Shown here: piece after piece, positions 13,912 through 19,093 of the stretch
How positions within the stretch are numbered: the stretch's first letter is position 1
How the letters are laid out: every line of letters starts with the position of its first letter
From: JBMZCV01 sp049613665
GTDB lineage: Bacteria; Bacteroidota; Bacteroidia; Chitinophagales; UBA2359
NCBI GenBank assembly: GCA_049613665.1
Contig: JBMZCV010000098.1
Location: forward strand, 1 to 19,093
Length of the DNA: 19,093 nt
Direction: 5' to 3'
Made by a program: the position numbers and the translations under genes
The notes under the pieces: model-generated
Databases searched by the model: none
What the model was told of the DNA's origin: nothing
The model's input: only the letters and a program-made list of their open reading frames with translations

Positions 13912-14730
13912 TTATTCTTCTTTTGCTATTTCCAAACGCAAGGCTTTAATTCTTTCCAAGCTAAATTCTGTAATTTCAACAATTTCAGCATTATCATAGC
14001 CTTTCCGAATACACCTTTTTGCAATATCAATAGCTTCTAAACGCCTATATTTTGCAATAGTGATTTTGTTAGCTTCTTTATTTTTCGCTAAAGTGCGTTC
14101 TTCTCGTGTTAGATTTTCAAAACTAATGAGTTCTACTGCTTTTTTGATGCCTTCATTTTTGAAATTTAAAGCTGGCCGTTGGGGATTGTGAATAGATTGA
14201 TAAATCAAATCTAGCCAATCTCGAATAGCTTGCGGTGTACTTTCGTCAGAATGATTTGGGTTGAGGCAAACGAATTGATGTCCATATAAACTCCTCATTT
14301 CGCCTTTCAAAGTGCGAGGATTAACATTTAGTAATAATACTTCATCTTTTATCGGCTGACCATTTTTTTCGCTAATTGTATAAGGTGCTGTTAGCACAAC
14401 TATCACATAAACCGTCTGTTTTATTGCATATTCTCTGGCACTTTTCTGTTGTTCGGCAATGAGCATGAAAAAATAATGCAAAAATCTATCGAAGTGATGG
14501 TCATATTCTACTCGTTGAATTTCTATAACCACTCTTTTATCTACTGTTTCTGCAAAAATATCTAATTCAAAATCGACAAAGCCAATTTTAGGATTAAATT
14601 TCTTTTCTGTTTCTATTTTTTCTACTTCTACATCAATGCCTAAAACATCTTTAACAAATGCTTTAAATACAATTTTATTCGTAAAAGCTTTTTTGAAAAT
14701 CACACCATTATCCAAGTTTCCAAGCATCAT
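13912..14730 (-). CDS. Rpn-family PD-(D/E)XK nuclease (recombination-promoting nuclease / putative transposase)
   Basis: This 272-residue protein belongs to the PD-(D/E)XK nuclease family annotated as PF12784 or Rpn (RpnA-type, tied to RecA-independent recombination in E. coli). The N-terminus is DNGVIFKKAFTN. The catalytic core shows D57 in DFELDIFAE and the E-x-Q signature E70-I-Q72 in VVIEIQRVEYD, followed by DRFLHYFFMLIAEQ. The C-terminal third is charged and helical (REERTLAKNKEANK, then AIDIAKRCIRKGYDNAEIVEITEFSLERIKAL), a common variable tail that may bind DNA. Length is typical and no frameshift is seen. It lies 117 bp downstream of uvrA on the same strand with no strong terminator between, so read-through is possible. 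The family spreads by lateral transfer. Whether this copy acts in recombination is inference. Confidence 0.87.
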   Translation of the reverse strand: MMLGNLDNGVIFKKAFTNKIVFKAFVKDVLGIDVEVEKIETEKKFNPKIGFVDFELDIFAETVDKRVVIEIQRVEYDHHFDRFLHYFFMLIAEQQKSAREYAIKQTVYVIVVLTAPYTISEKNGQPIKDEVLLLNVNPRTLKGEMRSLYGHQFVCLNPNHSDESTPQAIRDWLDLIYQSIHNPQRPALNFKNEGIKKAVELISFENLTREERTLAKNKEANKITIAKYRRLEAIDIAKRCIRKGYDNAEIVEITEFSLERIKALRLEIAKEE

Positions 14731-14847
14731 TTTATTTTGGTTTTTGAGTTAAAAAACAATATTTCTTCTATCAAGATAAACTTTTTCTAAAACTTTTGCA
14801 AAAAAACAAGCTACAACAACTAAAAACTAAGCACTAAAAATTAAAAA

Positions 14848-17640
14848 CTATCCCATTTTTTCACTCAAAAACTTAGCCGTATAAGAATTTTCGCACTTCG
14901 CCAAACCCTCTGGCGTGCCTTGATACAATAAAAAACCGCCTTTATCGCCACCTTCTGGGCCAAGGTCTATTACCCAATCTGCCGACTTAATGATGTCTAT
15001 ATTGTGTTCGACAATAACAATCGTATGTCCTTTTTTTACCAAAGCATTGAAAGCCGCTAAAAGCTTGTTGATGTCGTTGAAATGAAGGCCAGTAGAAGGC
15101 TCATCGAAAATAAATAAAATAGGTTTTGCTCGGCCGCCTTTGCTCAAATAAGAAGCCAATTTCACCCTTTGAGCCTCGCCACCAGAAAGCGTACTCGACG
15201 ACTGCCCAAGCTTCACATAGCCCAAACCGACATCTACCAAAGGCTGCATTCGTCGCACAATGCTGCTATGGCCTTCAAAAAACGCCAAACCTTCTTCTAT
15301 GCTCATGTTCAACACCTCAAAAATGTTTTTGTCTTTGTATTTTACATCTATGACATTTGGTTTGAAACGCTGACCATTGCAAGCTTCGCAAACTAGCCGA
15401 ACATCTGCCAAAAACTGCATTTCTACCAATATTTCGCCTTCGCCTTTACAGGTTTCACAGCGGCCGCCCTCTGTATTGAATGAAAAATGTTTGGCCGCAA
15501 AACCTCTTATTTTTGATAATTGTTGGCTCGCAAAAAGTTTTCGTATAGCATCATAAGCTTTTACATAAGTCACTGGATTTGAGCGAGATGAACGCCCCAA
15601 AGGATTTTGGTCTATCATTTCTATTTGCGAAATAGAATCGACATCACCAGACAATTGTAAATGTTTGCCAGCTACATCTCCTATGTTTTCGAGCTTGCGT
15701 TTTAAGGCACGATGCAAAATGTCTTTTACCAAAGTCGTTTTGCCAGAGCCAGAAACTCCTGTGACAACCGTAATGGCATTTAATGGAAATTTGGCAGTTA
15801 TATTTTTCAAATTAAAATGCGTCGCACCTTCTACCGAAATGGAATTGACAATTTTTCGCCGCTTTTCAGGAATAGCTATTTTTTTTCTGCCCAACAAAAA
15901 ATCTGCTGTCAAACTATTTTTTGCTTTTTTCAAATCGCTAGGTTTGCCCGAAAACACCAACTCGCCACCCAAATGTCCAGCCGCAGGCCCAATATCAATA
16001 ATGTAGTCGGCAGCACGCATAATATCTTCTTCATGCTCCACGATAATCACGGTATTGTCCAAATCTCGCAACTCTTTCAATACTTCAATCAAACGCTCCG
16101 TATCTTTCGGATGCAAACCAATACTCGGCTCATCTAAAATATACATGGCATTTGTTAAGTTGCTTCCCAAAGAACGAGTAAGATTAATGCGTTGTGTTTC
16201 GCCACCAGATAAGGTGCTAGACCAACGATTGAGCGTCAAATAACCCAAACCAATATTTTCCATCACGGCCAAACGCTGATTGACTTCTTCAATAATTCGC
16301 TTGGCAACTTCTTTTTCGTATTTGTTGAGTTCCAAATTTGCAAAAAAGGTTCGCAAATCTTTTATAGGCAACAAAACGAGTTCGGCAATAGACTTTCCGC
16401 CAATTTTGACATATTGCACATCTTTTCGCAAACGACTTCCCATACATTCCGAACAATCTGTGCGGCCACGATAGCGAGACAATAGCACACGATATTGTAT
16501 TTTATGTGCTTGCTTTTCCAACTCTTTGAAAAAATCGTGCAAGCCTTGTGTCTCTGGCACGCCATTCCATAAAATGTTGTATTGTTCTTTTGTTAAGTCT
16601 TTTATAGGTTTGTGAATAGGAAAACCAATCGCACGACTAACAGCGATAAAACGCTTTTTGTAATTGCTCATTTTATCTCCACGCCAGCAAGCTACGGCAT
16701 CTTGATACACCGATAGCTCTGGATTTGGAATAACTAAGCGAGGATCTATATCAACCACTTTTCCAAAACCTTCACACTTCTGACACGCACCATAAGGACT
16801 ATTATAATTGAAAAAATGTTGGTTCGGTTCTTCAAATACTATTCCATCGAGTTCGAAACGGTTTGAATAGGCATGAAATTTGCCATCAATCAGTAAAATA
16901 CAATCGCCCAAACTCTCGAAAAAGGCCGTATTGACAGAATCTGCACAGCGACTTTGTGTATCTTCATCGTTGTGTTTGACGACAAGGCGGTCAATCAAAA
17001 CTTTAATTTTGCCTTTTTGAGCTAAAATTTCGGCATCATTTAGATTTAAATCTTCAATTTTTACTATTTTTTCATCAATTAGCAACCTGTTAAAACCTTT
17101 TTGCAAAAATAACGACATTTCCATAGTGGCTTTATCGCTATCTTTTAGTCTGAAAGGTATTAATATTTGTACTTTAGTTTTTTCGGGAAATGAGAAAATA
17201 AAATCGACGACATCGCTCACTTCATTTTTTTTGACTTCTTGGTTTGAAATAGGCGAAAAGGTGTGTCCAATTCTAGCAAATAACAAACGCAAATAGTCAT
17301 AAATCTCTGTGAGTGTACCGACTGTTGAGCGAGAAGTACGAGTTACAACTTTTTGTTCTATCGCAATAGCTGGGCTGATTCCTTTGATAAAATCGACTTC
17401 TGGCTTATTCATACGCATCAAAAACTGCCGTGCATAAGACGACAAGCTTTCGACATATCGTCTTTGCCCTTCGGCATATAGCGTGTCGATGGTTAGCGAT
17501 GACTTGCCAGAGCCAGAAACTCCTGTCACAACAACAAGGCTATTTCGAGGAATACGCACATCAATATTTTTGAGATTATGCACTCTTGCACCTTTTATAA
17601 AAATCTGATTTGCTGGTTGGATAGTATTGTTTTTGTTCAT
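14848..17640 (-). CDS. uvrA: UvrABC system protein A
   Basis: UvrA is the damage-recognition ATPase of nucleotide excision repair. It dimerises, loads UvrB on lesions and then leaves. The 930-residue length is normal. Two ABC modules are complete: Walker A GVSGSGKSS (40-48) and GVSGSGKTT (628-636), signatures LSGGETQR (477-484) and LSGGEAQR (818-825), and Walker B ILDEPSIGLH (501-510) and IFDEPSTGLH (844-853). The C-terminal zinc module C728-x2-C731-x19-C751-x2-C754 is intact. The first zinc module keeps only CQKC (286-289); the preceding CxxC pair is replaced by ELDGIV near 263-268, which I recall as common in Bacteroidota UvrA. The ATG at 17640 precedes the usual FIKGARVHNLKNI start. It is divergent from the sigma gene. 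No terminator is evident between its stop and the Rpn gene. The call is very secure. Confidence 0.98.
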   Translation of the reverse strand: MNKNNTIQPANQIFIKGARVHNLKNIDVRIPRNSLVVVTGVSGSGKSSLTIDTLYAEGQRRYVESLSSYARQFLMRMNKPEVDFIKGISPAIAIEQKVVTRTSRSTVGTLTEIYDYLRLLFARIGHTFSPISNQEVKKNEVSDVVDFIFSFPEKTKVQILIPFRLKDSDKATMEMSLFLQKGFNRLLIDEKIVKIEDLNLNDAEILAQKGKIKVLIDRLVVKHNDEDTQSRCADSVNTAFFESLGDCILLIDGKFHAYSNRFELDGIVFEEPNQHFFNYNSPYGACQKCEGFGKVVDIDPRLVIPNPELSVYQDAVACWRGDKMSNYKKRFIAVSRAIGFPIHKPIKDLTKEQYNILWNGVPETQGLHDFFKELEKQAHKIQYRVLLSRYRGRTDCSECMGSRLRKDVQYVKIGGKSIAELVLLPIKDLRTFFANLELNKYEKEVAKRIIEEVNQRLAVMENIGLGYLTLNRWSSTLSGGETQRINLTRSLGSNLTNAMYILDEPSIGLHPKDTERLIEVLKELRDLDNTVIIVEHEEDIMRAADYIIDIGPAAGHLGGELVFSGKPSDLKKAKNSLTADFLLGRKKIAIPEKRRKIVNSISVEGATHFNLKNITAKFPLNAITVVTGVSGSGKTTLVKDILHRALKRKLENIGDVAGKHLQLSGDVDSISQIEMIDQNPLGRSSRSNPVTYVKAYDAIRKLFASQQLSKIRGFAAKHFSFNTEGGRCETCKGEGEILVEMQFLADVRLVCEACNGQRFKPNVIDVKYKDKNIFEVLNMSIEEGLAFFEGHSSIVRRMQPLVDVGLGYVKLGQSSSTLSGGEAQRVKLASYLSKGGRAKPILFIFDEPSTGLHFNDINKLLAAFNALVKKGHTIVIVEHNIDIIKSADWVIDLGPEGGDKGGFLLYQGTPEGLAKCENSYTAKFLSEKMG

Positions 17641-17872
17641 ATTTTTGTTAAAGCTTTCAGGTGTTGTTTTTTGATATAAAAAGTCTGAAAAAATACATTT
17701 TCCTTAAAAAAAAATAAAAATGATTAAACCAAAACCTATTTAAACGATTCAAAGAGGTTAAATATTATGCAAGTAAAAAAAACAAGTGTTATATTTTTTC
17801 TTTTAGCTTTTAATTGAAAGGTTGAAATTAGTACATTTTTTTATTTTTTTAAAAAAAGAATGCACATCTTTT

Positions 17873-17902
17873 TTGAATTCCGTAATATAATTATTAACTT
17901 TG
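17873..17902 (+). promoter_or_regulatory. Bacteroidota-type promoter upstream of the sigma factor gene
   Basis: TTG (17873-17875), a 19-base spacer and TAACTTTG (17895-17902) match the housekeeping consensus TTG-N17-23-TAnnTTTG. The predicted start near 17909 leaves about 280 nt of leader before the ATG at 18191. It is the best promoter match I found in the window. Confidence 0.5.
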
Positions 17903-18102
17903 TTTATCCTTTTGACAAAAAATATTATAACAAATTCCATTCTTTAAATAAAATATCGCTTATAGAGTAAAACTTTTACGTTAATTTCATTTTTTCATTT
18001 ATCAATTTGCTATTTAGTTAGTATTTGTACCTTACTAAATAACTAAATGCAACATTTTATAGAATGTTGTTAAGTATAGACCTCGTAATTTATTTTGTAA
18101 TT

Positions 18103-18140
18103 AAAACACACTATTCATAGTAATATAAGTGCGTTTTTTT
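18103..18140 (+). terminator. Terminator-like hairpin in the sigma-gene leader (possible attenuator)
   Basis: AAAACACACT (18103-18112) pairs with AGTGCGTTTT (18128-18137) with one mismatch, and T's continue to 18140. It lies 51 bp before the sigma-factor ATG and about 195-230 nt after the predicted start site. It could attenuate the gene or end a short RNA. The stem is AT-rich and modest, so chance is possible. Confidence 0.35.
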
Positions 18141-18190
18141 GCTAGAAATAAGTTATTTGGCCGCTATTCACTAAAAAATACTGAATAATT

Positions 18191-18775
18191 ATGACAAAAA
18201 CGATGAAAGTAACGGACGATAGAGTTTTGGTCAAAATGTATATGGCTGGCGATGATATAGCTTTAGCCGAACTCATTAGAAGACACAAAGATAAGGTTTT
18301 TACTTCTATCTTACTTTTCGTAAAAGACGAAATTCTTGCCGAAGACATTTTTCAAGATACATTTATTAAGGTTATCGAAACTTTACGCAGGGGAAAATAT
18401 TCCGAAGAAGGAAAATTTTTGCCTTGGGTGCTTCGCATTGCCTATAATTTGTGCATTGACCATTATAGAAAACTAAAACGCTCGCCTACTGTAACTACAA
18501 ATGCTGGTTACGACATTTTTAAAGTGCTTAAATTTGTGGAAGATAGCCCAGAAGAAAGCATGATAAAAAAGCAAACCTATGCTAAGGTAAGAGATTTAAT
18601 ACGACAGTTGCCACAAGAACAAAAAGAAGTGGTCATTTTGAGACATTATGCAGAGTTGAGCTTTAAAGAAATCGCTGCTATTACGAATGTTAGCATCAAT
18701 ACTGCTTTGGGTAGAATGCGATATGCTTTGATAAATATGCGAAAACTTATTCAAGAACGACATATTGCTTTGTAA
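18191..18775 (+). CDS. ECF-type RNA polymerase sigma factor
   Basis: This 194-residue protein is a group 4 (extracytoplasmic-function) sigma-70 factor with regions 2 and 4 only. Region 2 spans about 24-97, with AELIRRHKDKVFTSI, then AEDIFQDTFIKVIE (50-63) and FLPWVLRIAYNLCIDHYRK (77-95), which contact the core enzyme and the -10 element. Region 4 spans about 132-186, with LPQEQKEVVILRHYAELSFKEIA and the helix-turn-helix ITNVSINTALGRMRYALINMRK, which reads the -35. The ATG at 18191 is used; Met5 at 18203 is an alternative. No anti-sigma gene follows within the window, and a strong terminator ends the transcript 70 bp later, so it is probably monocistronic. The leader and hairpin upstream may regulate it. 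Target regulon is unknown. Confidence 0.94.
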   Translation: MTKTMKVTDDRVLVKMYMAGDDIALAELIRRHKDKVFTSILLFVKDEILAEDIFQDTFIKVIETLRRGKYSEEGKFLPWVLRIAYNLCIDHYRKLKRSPTVTTNAGYDIFKVLKFVEDSPEESMIKKQTYAKVRDLIRQLPQEQKEVVILRHYAELSFKEIAAITNVSINTALGRMRYALINMRKLIQERHIAL

Positions 18776-18844
18776 AAAATGCTATTTTCTTCGTTTTGCT
18801 TTTTCATAATTGATAAAATGAAACCGATAAATTGTCTGTCTATG

Positions 18845-18886
18845 AAAAAAGGCTTTATTCCGATGATGGAATAAAGCCTTTTTTTT
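18845..18886 (+). terminator. Strong intrinsic terminator of the sigma factor gene
   Basis: AAAAAAGGCTTTATTCC (18845-18861) pairs with GGAATAAAGCCTTTTTT (18868-18884), a near-perfect stem with the loop GATGAT and eight T's. The T run (18879-18886) is also the left edge of the 160-bp tandem repeat. Confidence 0.92.
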
Positions 18887-19093
18887 AGTCCATTATACCA
18901 GCATGAGTTTTTAACTCGTGCTAAACCAAATGGGTAGCTTGTAGCTACCTACTGCAATTTGAACAAAGATTTTGGCAGTTAAAAACTACCATTTTTGTGT
19001 GGTACGAGTTGAAAACTCGCACCTGTATTATTTTTTTGTTTTTTTTAGTCCATTATACCAGCATGAGTTTTTAACTCGTGCTAAACCAAATGG
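18879..19093. repeat. 160-bp-period tandem repeat made of four hairpins
   Basis: Bases 18879-18933 recur exactly at 19039-19093, 160 bp later, and the second copy is cut by the window edge. One unit holds four palindromes with three-base loops. H1 is AGCATGAGTT/AACTCGTGCT (18900-18922). H2 is GGTAGCT/AGCTACC (18933-18949). H3 is GGCAGTT/AACTACC (18974-18990). H4 is GGTACGAGTT/AACTCGCACC (19001-19023). H1 resembles H4, and H2 resembles H3. This looks like a BIME-style cluster of REP-like palindromes. No reading frame is supported. Confidence 0.85.

Larger units (their letters stand above)
17641..18190. other. Divergent region between uvrA and the sigma factor, with a long leader
   Basis: This 550-bp AT-rich gap has no convincing gene. 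GTACATTTTTTT (17831-17842) faces GAATGCAC (17858-17865) as an imperfect hairpin just before the candidate sigma promoter. Between that promoter and the sigma ATG lie small hairpins: TATTTAGT/ACTAAATA (18011-18018 and 18034-18041) and CAACATT/AATGTTG (18050-18056 and 18063-18069), then the terminator-like stem at 18103-18140. No clear uvrA promoter or LexA-type box is recognised. Confidence 0.5.

Noticed and set aside
15665..16137. Plus-strand reading frames of over 100 codons opposite uvrA
   Set aside because: They are antisense to the conserved uvrA frame and show no family motif; they follow from codon bias of the real gene.
18879..19093. CRISPR array
   Set aside because: The repeat recurs only at 160 bp and the intervening DNA is itself palindromic; there are no regular 30-40 bp spacers and no cas genes.
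1..19093. tRNA, rRNA or a phage/defence island
   Set aside because: I saw no tRNA-like cloverleaf with a TTCGA-type arm, no rRNA stretch, no integrase and no defence-gene cluster.

Overview
The window looks like chromosomal DNA of a Bacteroidota bacterium, probably of the Cytophagales/Flexibacter type. The base composition is AT-rich. There are DUF4270 and stand-alone GT5-domain proteins, a type III pantothenate kinase beside an outer-membrane barrel protein, no obvious Shine-Dalgarno sequences, and at least one site matching the Bacteroidota promoter consensus (TTG, then TAnnTTTG). The genus cannot be fixed from the sequence alone.

Layout, left to right. (1) A CNT-family nucleoside transporter with an added periplasmic domain (minus strand) lies between two ~104-bp direct repeats. 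(2) A small-gene stretch holds an Mpo1-like (DUF962) membrane protein, an omega-amidase-type nitrilase and a four-helix membrane protein. (3) A minus-strand run covers a DUF4270 lipoprotein, coaX overlapping an outer-membrane barrel gene, and a secreted TPR protein with a poly-lysine tract. (4) A stand-alone GT5-domain (glycogen-synthase-like) protein is divergent from a cytochrome P450. (5) An Rpn/PD-(D/E)XK nuclease-family protein lies downstream of uvrA. (6) An ECF-type sigma factor follows, with a long upstream leader, a strong terminator and then a tandem block of palindromes running off the window edge.

Most genes are ordinary housekeeping or envelope genes. coaX supplies CoA synthesis. 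The barrel, TPR and DUF4270 proteins are exported envelope proteins. The amidase is metabolite repair, uvrA is excision repair, and the sigma factor probably controls a regulon elsewhere. I see no multi-gene defence, secretion or biosynthetic system that would count as a new system.

The non-coding DNA is the more unusual part. It holds at least three repeat classes: MITE-like elements of ~105-112 bp with ends resembling TAAGTGCCAAACA, found just upstream of two genes; 33-bp perfect palindromes centred on a TTTT/AAAA core; and a 160-bp-period palindrome cluster at the right edge. Intrinsic terminators are clear after most genes. The best second-look items are the degenerate GT5 protein, the transporter fusion, the possible leader RNA before the sigma gene and the repeat families.
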